This document shows positions 38,154 through 50,109 of a stretch of DNA of 64,000 nt, one piece after another. Position 1 is the first letter of the stretch, and every line of letters starts with the position of its first letter. The notes beneath the pieces are model-generated. The model made no database searches. It was not told where the DNA came from and saw only the letters and a list, made by a program, of their open reading frames with translations. This DNA comes from Anaeramoeba flamelloides (Eukaryota > Metamonada > Anaeramoebidae). The stretch covers positions 5,833,001 through 5,897,000 of the forward strand of contig JANTQA010000070.1 in assembly GCA_027625915.1 (NCBI GenBank), read 5' to 3'. The translations under genes were made by a program, and so were the position numbers.

Positions 38154-39413
38154 ACTACTAAATTAAAGAAGTGTAAATCTTGCTTTAAATGAACTTTTAC
38201 TCAAATTTTATTTTAATGAAAATTCATTACAAAATCATAGATTTTATGATTATTCATTGGTGGGTCACACTCAAATTTTATATACATTTTTAACACTAAA
38301 AACAAAAAATTATCATTAAAAACAAAATAATAATAATAATAATATAAAAAGAGTGAATCAGATGTAATTGGTAATAAATCAATAAATAAAAAATCAAAAA
38401 TATCTTTCATTAAGAGCCCCAAAATCTCAACTAAAATACTTTTTGTTTATTTAATAATTTGATAATTGATTACGAATGTTTATTTAAGGAGGTAGTTTAA
38501 TCGTTCTAATTTCTAATTTTCTTTTTGATCTGATTTTGTTTTAAACGTTGGTATTTTTTCCTCTGTTTTTTTCTTTTTTAAGTTTCAAGTTACCCATATT
38601 TTTGTGTTTTAGTATGCAAGGTTTGAAAAATAAAATATTGATCTTTTTCCTTTGTAACTCTTCATCATAATATATTGAAAATTCAACTTGAGGGATTAAA
38701 TTGAAAAAATCCACTATAAACCCCATTCCAAAAATTTGGCCACAACCAAAAATCAAAAATAGGAAAAAAAAACCCAATTTATTGTATTTTTCCAAACCTA
38801 ATGTAAAACTACATTTAAGACCCGGTATTAGTGTTTAGATAAGGAATCATTTTAATCCAAATAAAAGAAAAAAAAATATAAAACTCAAAAATAAAAATAG
38901 GTTTTTCCAAATTTCCAAAATAATGAAACGAACTGAATAAAAAATGTATTTGTTAATTTGTTGAAATTTCACCAACAAATGTTAATCGATCAAATGATAA
39001 GATACCATCTACCAATTGTATGTTATTTTTCCAATTTAACAAACTAAACACTAACATTCTATCAACCATTAATTAAAATCCCAGATCTAACGAAACAGAT
39101 TACATAACTGGAAAAAAGGAAATGAAAACATAACAAAAAAGACAAAAAATGATAAAAATAGTTTGGAAAATGAAAATTCTTTTCAAATTCAATTTAAAGT
39201 ATGGTCTTGATGTTCTTTTGATTGTTTAAACTGTGTCCAAATTTTTGGAAAATATTTTACATTTTTTAACTACACATTGTTTAGTTTGAGAATTATAAAA
39301 TTTTTCACTCAACTAATACTTTAATTATAATCCTTTAAAAAAAAAAAAAAAAAAAAGGCCAGGGGCCATTTCTGTAGTCATTTGTAGATTATCGACATTT
39401 CTAGATTTTTTTC

Positions 39414-39661
39414 GGGTGGGGGTGATTCTACTATGTAACAAATATTTAGGTCCAATTTTCACTCATTCCATTTTAATTTTTGTAAAAATTAAAAATAGAA
39501 TGAATTTGCTTGCACAAATATCAACCATTTTAAATCATGATTAAAAATAGTTTCAATATATGAAGTGTTTCTTTCCACTCAAACAAAATTTGTTCATTTT
39601 CAAACTGATCTTTAAAAAAATATGTCTTCTAATTCCGAGAATCTACAAATATCTATATTTT
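39414..39661 (+). repeat. Dispersed repeat, copy 1 (matches 54825-55069)
   Basis: Shares GGGGGTGATT, CATTTTAAA..AGGATTAAAAATAG-like, ATGAAGTGTTTCTTT and CAAACAAAATTTGTT with the copy at 54825-55069 in the same orientation. Ends are not defined. Probably a decayed MITE. Confidence 0.6.
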
Positions 39662-40196
39662 AACTAAGGCACCTTAAATAAAAAAAAAAAATCAAATATT
39701 GCAATATTTTTCATTTTTTCTTTAAGGGACTAGTCTATATTAAATTTTTTTAGGTAAATTTAATAGAGATTTAGAAAATTTTTTTGCCAATTACTTAGAT
39801 TTGAAATCAAAGTGAAAAACTTCTTATTGTTATTTGTAAAATAAAAAGAGTAAAATTTTCATTCAGTATTCCAAAAAAAGAACAAGAATAAAGAACGAAT
39901 ACCAAACATCAAAGCTTCCGATTGGAAAAAGGAAATTAAGAATGTAGGCTTGTTTTAAGAATTAAATATTTGAAATTTTACTCGATTTTAAAAATCTTTT
40001 TTTTGGAAAGCTGAATGAAATATTTGTTCGATTAATTTTACAACAAATGGTATTATAGTAATGAAATCTTGCTAAATGATATTCATTAAATTTAGTTATT
40101 GTTTTTATAGAAATAAAAAATTTTTCCAATTTTTCACTTTTTTGAAAGTTGCTTTTTTTCAACTTTTGGCAAAAATACAAAAAATAAAAAAAAAAT

Positions 40197-40307
40197 ATGA
40201 GCAAGAAAGCAAAACCTTATTGTGTTTGTGGAAGAACTACAAAAAATAGTTTGAAAAATAAACCTGAAAGGGTTTTTTTTTGGATTTGCCTGAAAACAAC
40301 AGTTTGA
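40197..40307 (+). other. Short shared ORF inside family A element
   Basis: A 36-residue frame begins MSKKAKPYCVCGRTTKNSL and continues KNKPERVF. The family A copy at 61081-62014 keeps the same start and MSKKEKLCYVCGRGTKNNL on its minus strand (61769 downward). The two frames differ after the T-run that follows KPERVF. It could be a first exon of a lost transposase with a Cys pair, or chance conservation. Confidence 0.3.
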
Positions 40308-40671
40308 TTCGAAAGAAATACATAATATATGCTTTACTCTTAATAAAAGTTTTTCTTTCTATTCTTGTACCATTTTTTTTTTTTTTTCATGAATCTACTT
40401 TTTCTGATTAAACTCTTTTGTTTTTGTCAAATTTGAGGTTTTTTAAGTGTCCCCAAATTACCATTCCAAAAGTTTTTGTCAGAGTCAAATATAATCAAAG
40501 TAAAGAATAAGAACTATTTTTTTTATTTGGTAATTCTTGATAAAAACAAATTGAGTTCTTTATAGAATCAAGTTGGATGAACAGAAGTGAAAGAGAAAAT
40601 ATTCACTAGTTTTAAATTATTTTTTCGTTTTTCCAAATGATAATAAATAGTATTTTTGAGTAAATAATTAA

Positions 40672-41799
40672 GGGACTAGTCTTCTACGACAACAAAACCA
40701 AAATTTAAAATATGTTATTGGTGGTATTCTTTACTTACAAATTTTGTAGATCCCAAGTGTCAAAAAATTCTGATCGAGTAAGAAAGCCAAAAAAGAAAAT
40801 TAGTTTAGTGAGATCAATTTTTTTTTTCCATTTTTTCTGATAAACAAAACTATTAAATTCTTTTTTTTTCTCACAATTTATCTATTTTTTACCCCTTTTA
40901 TTGCAATTTTCTACATTATTAGACTATAACATTTCTTTGTTACCAGTAATATTAATATAAAGATTTTTTTTCAATTTTGAGATAAAACTTTTGGTTAACA
41001 TGAAAATTGATATATTTAACTGGATTAAAAAATAATTGTATTTTTTTAAGAATAGTAGTTATAATAATCAAATATTTAAAGTCATGTAAAAATTTTACTC
41101 TAAAATTTTATTTTTGTATTAAGACAAAATTTGATTTTTCAAAATAAAATTTACTTGAAGATATTTGGGAATTAGTTAATTTTATCCTCTAAATTCAAAA
41201 TCAATTTTTTTCTGCCAAAAATGAATTGAATTGTTATAAGGATTCTTGTGAATAAGATCAAACAATTTGTTAAAAAAATTTTTCAAAATTGAAAATTATT
41301 TTTCAAAATTTTATTTTCATTTTTTGAAAATCAGAAAACAACTTTTTCAAAACCTTAAAGAAAAAAACTTTTTTTTGCATAATAGATCTCAATTTAATTG
41401 ATAAACATCAGTTAAGCTTCTACCGAATATTCATTTATTGAATCACCTATACCACACTTAGTTTTATTGGCTAAGATTTGAATTGAAATATTAATCAAAG
41501 AAAAAGAAACCTAAATAAAAAATTTGCTTTTGGAATCAATACTTTCCAACATAAAACGAAAAATTTGTTTTCCTATTTTCAAGAATTAACTTAATTGTTA
41601 AATAAAATAATAGGTTACCTTTTTTCGTTTTATATTGGAAACATGTAAATTTTGAATTTCAAAAAAGAGACTCAAATCAGTAAATTGTTTAAATGAGGCT
41701 AACTCATCCATTTCATAAGTCTAGAAACACAAATTACAAAAAAAAAAATTTTCGAGATCTTGACGAGATTTCATTTTATTTTCAAAAATGACTACTCCC
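40672..41799 (-). mobile_element. TTAA-flanked element, family B, nested in family A
   Basis: TTAA (40668-40671) precedes GGGACTAGTCTTCTACGAC, and GACTACTCCC is followed by TTTA. The empty site in the other family A copy reads AATAATTAAATCC (inverse strand of about 61303), which shows that TTAA was the target and was duplicated, with one later base change. It is an inverted copy of 24543-25656. Confidence 0.85.
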
Positions 41800-42392
41800 T
41801 TTAATCCAAAATTAATCAAAAAATTTCATCTGTTCAAGATATTTTTTTTAAAATAAATTGTAAAATACACTTTTTTTGACTAGAATTGTAAATTTTTTTA
41901 AAAAAAAGAAATAAAAGTTCTAACATTGAAAAAAACCGTCTATTTTCAATTTTAAACATATTTCAAGATAAGGATTCCTTATTTAGTTATTGGTCAAAAA
42001 AAAAAAATAATAGAGACTAGTCCCTTAATTCACAAACTTTACAATCATTTAAAATGACATACCTATTGTATTTCAGCCGCCTCAGAGAACATGAAATAAG
42101 GGTAATTGTTATACAAAAAAAAACTCACAAATTTTGAAAAAAAAAATTAGTAATGCTATATTAACAGACAAAGAAGAAAAAACAAAAAGATCAAATTATT
42201 AAAAAAATAATGAAATTCTTCCCCAAAACGAAAAAAATAAGGAGAAAAATAATTATTGTAATGACAGTTCAGATAATGATAATGATAATGAGAATAATAA
42301 CAATACTGATAATTATGACAATGATGGGAATGGCAATGATAATTCAAATACTCTCTTGATACAAATAATATATTCAAAAAATACAAAAAATA

Positions 42393-43637
42393 TTAATGAA
42401 ATAGATGGAATGACAATTCTTTGAGCAAATTAAGATCATCTAATAAATCATTTTTTATAAAATCCTGGAGCCCACTGATAAAGCCAGGAATTTCGTATAC
42501 CAAATATAAGTGTGTAAGTTGTTGGCGGTTTGGATGGTTTTTTATTGAAGTCAAAATTTTTGTCAAATAATAGATCACAGATTGGAATTGCAATCTCTCT
42601 ACGAGCTGTTTTAAAAACAAAGGGAGTGTTTCAAATATTTCGTTTTTCAGATAAATCTCGAGCATGTCGGTAATCAAGTTAATTGTTTGAGATCGGAAGA
42701 TGATCAAATCCTCGACTTTGGCATCGGTTAGGCATTTTGACACCTGATATTTTTGCTCAAAGTAGAGATCGTTTTTCTTGTCTTGATGCAAGGTATTTCG
42801 AATTGTCATATTGTGTGTGCAATTCTCAATAAGAACGACACATTTGAAGGTTTGGAGTAAAATTTCGATCGCCCTTGTTTCATACCCGTACTGCTCCCAC
42901 TTCGAGCCCAATGCGTTGAGCGCAATGATCTCCTTGATCAATTTCGACGTGTCACCAAAGCTCAGGAGATTGAGGACTTGGTTTTCGAGGGCATTAAACT
43001 TTTGGTTGTCTTCTAAAGTGCTGTCAATGACCTGGAACTTGAATGGGATCGTCTCCAGTGTGCTCGTGGCCTTTTCATTGTTGCCCTTGAGTGCATAAAT
43101 GTCAGACATGCAAATCGTTGCATTGATCTGGAGGGAAAAGTTTCCATTCCTCTGCGCAAAATGCTTTGCCAGCTTCAAAACATTGATGGCGACGATCGAG
43201 TCGCTAAACATTTTGGTTTCCGATCTGTACAACTTGATCATTTGCTCGTAGCACTGGGTCCTTTGTTGATCGTTTGTCGCCAGCTCCAGGGCGCTTTCAA
43301 ATTCCACTGCCGCGCTCTGTGGCGAATTGTTCATCAGCTCCTTGCAGCCTGATTTAATATGATCATTAAAGATCTCCTGGGAGATTTTGTTCCAGTGTTT
43401 GTGCCTTGTAATGTTGCACTTATAAAAGGTTGGGATTTTCGAGTTTGTGTATTGGTGCAAATAATTGTTTGTATTTATGTTTGGACTCGTTTTTGGTTTC
43501 GTTTTGGGTTTTTTGGTGCTACTCACATTTGGATTGAAATGGTTATGGACTTGGGAACTGAAAAAGATACCTTGTGGCACTTGTCTATTAAGAACAAGGC
43601 CACTTAGTGTTTTTGTTGGCAAGAATTGGGACAACAT
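42393..43637 (-). CDS. Helical-repeat (TPR-like) protein of unknown function, 414 aa, single exon
   Basis: The base composition is clearly less AT-rich than the surroundings, a mark of a real gene here. The first 85 residues are basic, Asn/Lys/Thr-rich and probably disordered (SSTKKPKTKPKTSPNINTN). From about residue 95 the protein is all-helical with TPR-like pairs: SAAVEFESALELATNDQQRTQ, ALKGNNEKATSTLETI and YGYETRAIEILLQTF. No catalytic motif, signal peptide or membrane segment is seen. The alpha-solenoid pattern suggests a scaffold in a larger complex, but no family could be named. The start is the first ATG, with a T-rich region upstream on the coding strand. The gene stands alone between long spacers. 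Confidence 0.75.
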   Translation of the reverse strand: MLSQFLPTKTLSGLVLNRQVPQGIFFSSQVHNHFNPNVSSTKKPKTKPKTSPNINTNNYLHQYTNSKIPTFYKCNITRHKHWNKISQEIFNDHIKSGCKELMNNSPQSAAVEFESALELATNDQQRTQCYEQMIKLYRSETKMFSDSIVAINVLKLAKHFAQRNGNFSLQINATICMSDIYALKGNNEKATSTLETIPFKFQVIDSTLEDNQKFNALENQVLNLLSFGDTSKLIKEIIALNALGSKWEQYGYETRAIEILLQTFKCVVLIENCTHNMTIRNTLHQDKKNDLYFEQKYQVSKCLTDAKVEDLIIFRSQTINLITDMLEIYLKNEIFETLPLFLKQLVERLQFQSVIYYLTKILTSIKNHPNRQQLTHLYLVYEIPGFISGLQDFIKNDLLDDLNLLKELSFHLFH

Positions 43638-45603
43638 TCGATGGCTTTTTGTTTTTATTTTTTGTGTTTTTCAAAACAAAGTAAGAGTGAAAATTTGATT
43701 AAAAGTTTAAAAATTAAAACTTTTAGTTTCTTCGTGGCTCAGTATTCGAATAATAAAAGTTCGATTTTCGTTGATTGCTTCTGAATGTATAGTGTGCTAT
43801 AATCATTTGTCTGTTGATCAGTTTTTAAACGAGAATTTATTTTTAGTAAAAAAATTGATCATCGTTTCTCTTTTAACGGTGAACATTTCGTTTGATGGTG
43901 TAGGTGTGTAAAGGAGATCCTGTTTTGGGAGCATTATTTTTGTATTGTTTTTATTTTTGACATTTACTTGAAAAAGATAGTTCTTAAAAAATTAAAGAGG
44001 ATCTTCATTGATTTCGTTTTCTCATGACTGAAATAGGAAAAGATATGATTACTTTTCCTTGAATTTTTTTTTTACTCTTTTTTTTGAAAAAATTTAACTC
44101 TTTGACATTTTCTATTTCGGTAATCTTCTCCCGGAAAAATCCATTTTTAGAAGGAATGTAAATAAAAAATATTACTAGTTTGACAAAGTTTTTTTCATTG
44201 GTTGAAACTTTTTGTTTTTCAAAATTGATAATAGGATTACAAATAAAAAACAATCAGAAGCAATTTTTACGAATTGGTTTTACATATATTTTTCCTTTTC
44301 AAAAAAATTAAGTGAGTTTTCCTCATTTTTTCAAATAACCAAACTTCTTGTGTTAAACATATTTGGAATTTTTATTGATTATCCTCCTGAAATTTTGATA
44401 AATCACTGAAATTTTGTTCTCTTTTGATTTTTTTCTTATTGAAAATTTTTTCTTGCTTAATCTTTGTTTTACCCTTAAAAAACTAGAAAAGTTTTTTTTC
44501 TAACCAAACCCATCATGTTGTCACTATCAAGTGATTTAATTACTTGTTCTGTTAAAGACAAAAACAGAATCTTAATTTCAACCCAAGTCACTACATGGAT
44601 TTCATAGACTGAAAGATTGTTGGGATAAAAAAAAATAAAAATCAAAAAAAAGATATAATGACTTATTGTCATTTTCAAAAAGTTCGTTCTTTTCAAAAAC
44701 TTTTTTGAAAGTATTCTTTTTTCAATTCAGTTTCAATTTATTTAGTACTGTTAAATTCAAATCAATGTTTGAAAATTTTTACTTCACTTCCGTTTTACAG
44801 TGATCAAAATAATGCGTGAACAAAGATATAATCCATGTTTCAAAATATTATCCGTGCGTTTTTTTTTATTCTTGTACCAAGGCAACATCCAATCTACTAC
44901 CAAATAGTATACCTAAAGTCAAATCAATTTTGGAAGTAAAGGTCTGGTTATTTTCAGTAAAATTTAAATTATTCATGCAAATAGTTAAAAATTTTCCATA
45001 ATATTCTCAATTTTTTTTGAATTTTTTGTTTTTTTTATTTTTACAATTTTCCAAAAAATTAACTCTATTTTTTGAGATAAATTATGCAATTTGATCCTTC
45101 ATTTTTAGAATTTCTTTTTGAATAAAAGAACTTTAAGAAACTAATACCATATTTTTTAGGGTTTATTATTGTTTTCTTTGATTGGTTAACGTATAGGTCA
45201 ACTATAACAAAAAAAACACGCCTTTTATTTTGAAATATGTAAAAATATCTTTGCACGCTTTTTTTTGACTACTGTAGGAAATTTTTAATCCTTTGCTTTT
45301 GATTTGAAAAAACTATTTTATTTGGTTAAATGTGAAGAAAATTTGTAAAATTAGTTGATCTTCAAAATATTCTTTGTCAAAAACTGTTTTAAAAAGTAGG
45401 GTTCTAATTTGTTAAAATGGAAAATTGAACTAAAAATTTTTTTAAATTTTTTAGAATATATCAGTATTTTAAATTTAAAAATTTATGAATAAAAAAACAT
45501 ATTTATTGAAACCCTTCTAAACTTTTTGGTTATATTAATAACATTCAAAACAGATTCTAAACTCTATTTCCAAATGGCAGATCATCTGAAATAATAAATA
45601 GAT

Positions 45604-45772
45604 ATATATCAGCAGTTATTGATTTTTTTTTTCAAAATATCAGCAGTTATTGATTTTTTTTAAAAAAAATATCGAATATATTTCTTTTTGAGATGCGAAC
45701 GCATCGAGAGAAAAATATATTCAGATGTTTTTTTTTTCAAAAAAAAAATCAATAGCGGATGTTATATTTTGA
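45604..45772. repeat. Palindromic repeat with a duplicated arm
   Basis: ATATCAGCAGTTATTGATTT occurs twice in tandem (about 45607 and 45639). It is inverted at the right as AAATCAATAGCGGATGTTAT. The centre is the small hairpin GATGCGAACGCATC. A related word (AATATCAATAACTATTGTTA) recurs at about 46669. Confidence 0.6.
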
Positions 45773-46299
45773 GAGCAAACAATATGAAAAAAATAAAAAA
45801 GACTAAAAACAAAAAAAAAAAAATTTTTTTTATTTATTTTTCATCCTTTGCGATCTTTATCGAAAATAGTTAGAAATGTTGAAAACAACAAATATAAAAG
45901 ATCTTCATTTGTATTTTAATTTCTTTTAATATTTGTTCCAAACTCTCATCTGATATTGGAACTTCGTCTGGTGAATCGTTGTTATCTGATTGGCCACTAA
46001 AAGAGTAAAATTTTGGACCATTAAACATCCCAATACAACAAACTTATAAATAAAAAAAAATGTTTTGTTATTTTCTCTTTTTGAAATTCTGTCATTTTAA
46101 TTATTTTAAAAAAAAGTAAAAATGAAACTGAATTTTTCCAACTCCTTTTAAATGGTTGATTGCTTCGATTGCTACTCTTTTTTTTATTCTTAGCAAAAAA
46201 TTTTTATCAAAAAATTGATATTTTTTTTTGATTTCAAAAAGTAAATTGATAAGATCCAAAAGCCAAAATAAACCTTTTTATTTGCAATAATTTTTTTTT

Positions 46300-47200
46300 T
46301 GATGAAGTGATCTGATATTTTTAGTAACTTGAATTTTTCACTTTATGAATTTGAATTTTCTTTCCCAAAAAAAAAACCCAAAGGCCAATTTAAACAATTT
46401 CCTCCTATATTTTTAATTTGAAAAAGTTTTGATATTTTTTCACTAATTTTTAGCTTATTTTTTTCTGACCAGAAAAGAAAAGCTTAACCCAATACAAGAA
46501 CATTTGGTAAACAATATCGAATATGTTACGTGATGTTGATCAGAAAAATATAGCAACATTTTTTATATTTTTTCCAATATTTTTGCATGAGAAAAATAAC
46601 ACATATATTTTTTTGAGAGGCAGTTTATCGCTTCGAAAAAAAATGTATGCTGATATTTTGAAAAAAAAAATATCAATAACTATTGTTATTTTTTGATAGA
46701 AATTAGTAAAAATAAAAAGAAATTTTAAAAAAAACTTTTCATTTCTTTTTTTTTATTTTTTTAGTGTTTGTGATAGTTATCTAAAATTTTTAACCAAAAA
46801 AGTATAATTCTTTCAAGTTTTAAAAATGACATGGTTGTTTCTAAATGTCAAAATAAATGGTTTAAAAAGGCTATCAATTTTTTATTTTATTATTTGATCT
46901 GATATTTTGGGCTAGAAGAATTTTCAAGATTTTTAATTCCAAATTAAGTTACTCAAAATGGTTCCAATTAACCATTTCTAAATGATCGTTGCTATATTTT
47001 CTTTTCAAATTTATCTCTTAAAAATTTTTGATAAATGTAGCTATTTTTTTTCTTCCTCAAAAACCAATGCTTGTCCCAATGTAAGTCACTTTAGGAAAAT
47101 TTATCGCATATATTCAGTGATGTTGATCTGAAAAATATAGCAACATTTTTCATATTTTTTACCAAAAATCCACTTGAAGAAAATAACAAATTTATTTAAA
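46300..47200 (+). repeat. Two diverged direct repeats, period about 590 bp
   Basis: GTGATGTTGATCAGAAAAAT with ATAGCAACATTTTT at about 46531 recurs as GTGATGTTGATCTGAAAAAT with the same tail at about 47118. Upstream, GATCTGATATTTT occurs at about 46310 and 46895, with the same spacing. The units are otherwise well diverged, as in an old tandem duplication. Confidence 0.5.
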
Positions 47201-47372
47201 TTGTATGGTGATCGATTATATCGAAAATTTATTTTGAAAAAAAATCTCAAAATTTTATATTTTAGAAATTCACTCATATGATAAACATTATTGTATATAA
47301 AAATTTCCAAAAAGGTTTACAACTTTTTTAGATATAAATGGAAATAGAAAAAAAAAATTAAAATTTTCAGTA

Positions 47373-47682
47373 CAGTCCTGTGTCATTTTAAGGCACAGGA
47401 TAAATCAACATAGAAGGCACAAAATTTTGTTCACTTGAAGGCACAAATTTTTGATTTAAGGCACTTTCCTAATTTCAAGATATAATTTCACTGAATAATT
47501 ACAGAGTTAGTTTGAGTGTTTTCTTCAATATATATATATATAGAATATTACATTATGAGTAATCTTGGAAATTTACACAGAAAAATTGTGCCTTATTTTG
47601 ACCACTTTGATTTTGTGCCTTAATGGGATTTTTTGTGCCTTGTTTCTTGATTTTTCCTGTGCCTTAAAAAGACACAGGACTG
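47373..47682. mobile_element. Mariner-like MITE with TA target duplication and AAGGCAC repeats
   Basis: TA-CAGTCCTGTGTC at 47371 and GACACAGGACTG-TA at 47684 are perfect inverted ends with a TA duplication, as in Tc1/mariner. Each arm holds several copies of AAGGCACA(A/G)-like words (GTGCCTT on the other arm) at irregular spacing. Non-coding, 310 bp. Confidence 0.85.
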
Positions 47683-50109
47683 TAATATTTTGATCATTTC
47701 TATTTGTAAAATTTTTGAATTTTTTCTTTCAATAAATGGAGAGATAATTTACATCTATTTTTTATTCATAGTCTAAAAAGAATTATATTTTTCAATTTTT
47801 AAACAAAAAAAATATTTATTTCAAAAGAGATCGATAAATTAGATCTAAAAACTGATTTTTTTTTCTGTTTTTGGACTATTTTTTATCATTTGATTTTTAA
47901 TAATGTTTGAGTTTTTATATGTTCCTTGTTTTTTTTCTACAAATTGCTTTAAAATTTATTCTTTTTTTCTTACTTGGTGTTTAATCTAAAAGTTCATTCA
48001 TTGTAAAATTTTTCAATAAAAAAAAAATACCCAAAAATATTTTTGTTTTCAAAAGTTGTTAATTCTGAAAAAAGGGCTATTCGAATCTTAATAGGTTTAA
48101 GAGCTATCTTTTCTTAATTACATAAAATTATCATAACTTTGAAAAAATAATCGATCAATAAATGTATAATTGAAATCCAATATGTAATGTTGGTTGACTC
48201 TTAATTTTCAGAATTTATTTTTTCCTTGAGCTTATGAAAAAAAAATTTTTATCATTATTTTTTTCTACTTAATTACACTGATCAAATGAAGATATATAAA
48301 ACTTATATTTCTCAACCTTGATTAATAGCTATTTCAAAGAATTTTAGAACCAATTTAATATGAATTGAATAAGTAGAGACTCAAAAAGGCCAAAAAAGTT
48401 CAATTTTAGGAAAATATACAATTAAATATTAAAAAAGGAAAATTGAAGATGCTGGAATTTGGTTTTATTTTTTGTTTTGAATGATATTTTAATTTCAATA
48501 ATCAATCCTCTTTTTGGTCTTGGTTTTTGTTTTAAAATAACAAAAAGACATAAAAAAAAAACTTAAAAATGCGAAGATTTACTACTGTTTGACTATTAAA
48601 ACAGATTTGATAATTTTAATCTCAAATGGTTGACTAATAATAAAAATTATTTATAATAGTTTTTTAATACACTTTGAATAATAAGATATTTCCAATAAAG
48701 TGAGGCAAATTTATTTTAAAATATATCTTTTAAACCCAATCTTCAAAAAACTATTTAAACATCCAAAATCATTAAAAGTCATTAATAAATTCTTGATAAT
48801 ATTTCAATTTATTATTGAGTATTATATTACATAAATAAAAAATATTAAATTTTCTGATCTCGGTTTTATATGATATTTTTTAGGGTTGAAAATTGGTGTT
48901 TATTATTTTCTTTTTGATTGAAAAAATCGTTTTCATAACTTATTTAATCTCAACAAATTTTCAAATAGAATGAAAAACATATAAATATATTTTTTTTGTT
49001 TAAAAAACCATTTGTACCCTTTCCATATTTCCAGTTTTTTATCGAAATAGAATGTACTTTGTTTTCACCAAAAAAAGTACAATTTTTTTTTTCATTTTTT
49101 GGAAATATTTCATCTAACATATTTTATAATACATATCTTAGCAATTTATTCAATCGGTATAAATATTAAACTTAATTTGGTATTGTTGATTAACGAATAT
49201 TTTCACTAACAAAATTGATTTTTTATGAAATGTAAAAAAAAATGCCACACTTTATTGGAAATACCTTAGATTTCTTTTCTGAAATTACAGAGTTTTTCTA
49301 AATCTTTTAAAGCTTTCCAACATTGTAATAGGGGATAAAACTAAAAAAAGGTGAAAAGTTTTGTACTAGACATAAGATTATTAACAGAGACTTGACAAGA
49401 ATCAATATAAATCCTTTCAAGACTTTTTGGATCTTTCAGCCGTTCTTCTTAAAAATTTATGTATCCAATATTCTGTCAACTTTTCAAGAATTTCAAATAC
49501 TTGATACATACTGTGATAAGCTCAAAAAAAGTTGAAAAAAAATGGATTTCAGAAAAGATACCCTCGTGGATTTAATGGTAATTATTGAAAGTTACCAAAA
49601 ATGAAAAACACACCTTGAAGAACAACAACTGAAAATATTTTAATAAAAATAGAAATATTGTAAAGTTGTTTAATTGACATGTTTTAAAAAGTTTGACTTG
49701 TAAAAACTTTTAAACTGAAAGTTGTTGCATTTTGATCTTGTAACTACTTTCAAAATCTGAATAATTTCTCAAAAACAAAAGTGTTGTGAATTAAAAAATG
49801 TAACCATAATCTTTGTGCTATTCCAAGAGTGTCTCTTGGATTAAAAGAAGATCATTTTTTATCATTTTCATCCCTTTTTTGTTCAGCTGCAATTAATCAT
49901 TGCAAAGTTTGATATTGGTTTGTTAATTCTCTTTACTATTTGCAGAGATAAATTGATCGTTTCAGAAATATTTTAAAAAGGTTATTTTTGCTTCAAAAGA
50001 AATCAAATAGTTGACAATCAAAGTTATTGCAACACTCACCAAAGAAACTAAAAACTTTTTATTTGTGAAACGAAAAAATTCTACGAAAAAATAAAAAAAA
50101 AAAAACCAA

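Larger units (their letters stand above)
39726..42024 (+). mobile_element. TTAA-flanked element, family A, interrupted by a family B element
   Basis: TTAA (39722-39725) precedes GGGACTAGTCTATATTAA, and AATAGAGACTAGTCCC is followed by TTAA (42025-42028). Removing 40672-41799 leaves about 1.17 kb that is an inverted copy of 61081-62014. A short open frame at 40197-40307 is shared with that copy. Confidence 0.8.
33653..42392. other. Transposon-rich spacer between RCC1-BTB and TPR-like genes
   Basis: No intact gene. The stretch contains a large inverted-repeat element (34697-37640), a BTB-like fragment (37641-37797), a foldback (37798-38153), a repeat shared with 54825-55069, and a TTAA element with another nested in it (39726-42024). 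Runs of C occur at about 36411. Confidence 0.55.
43638..50109. other. Long spacer with diverged direct repeats and a mariner-like MITE
   Basis: No gene was recognised. The stretch holds a foldback at 45604-45772, a pair of diverged direct repeats near 46300-46620 and 46890-47200, and the TA-flanked MITE at 47373-47682. The remaining sequence is AT-rich without visible structure. Confidence 0.5.

Noticed and set aside
42226-42422. Open plus-strand frame rich in Asn/Asp overlapping the 3' end of the TPR-like gene
   Set aside because: It comes from an AAT/GAT microsatellite-like stretch, has no start or acceptor, and runs into the opposite gene; chance or a decayed repeat is likelier than an exon.
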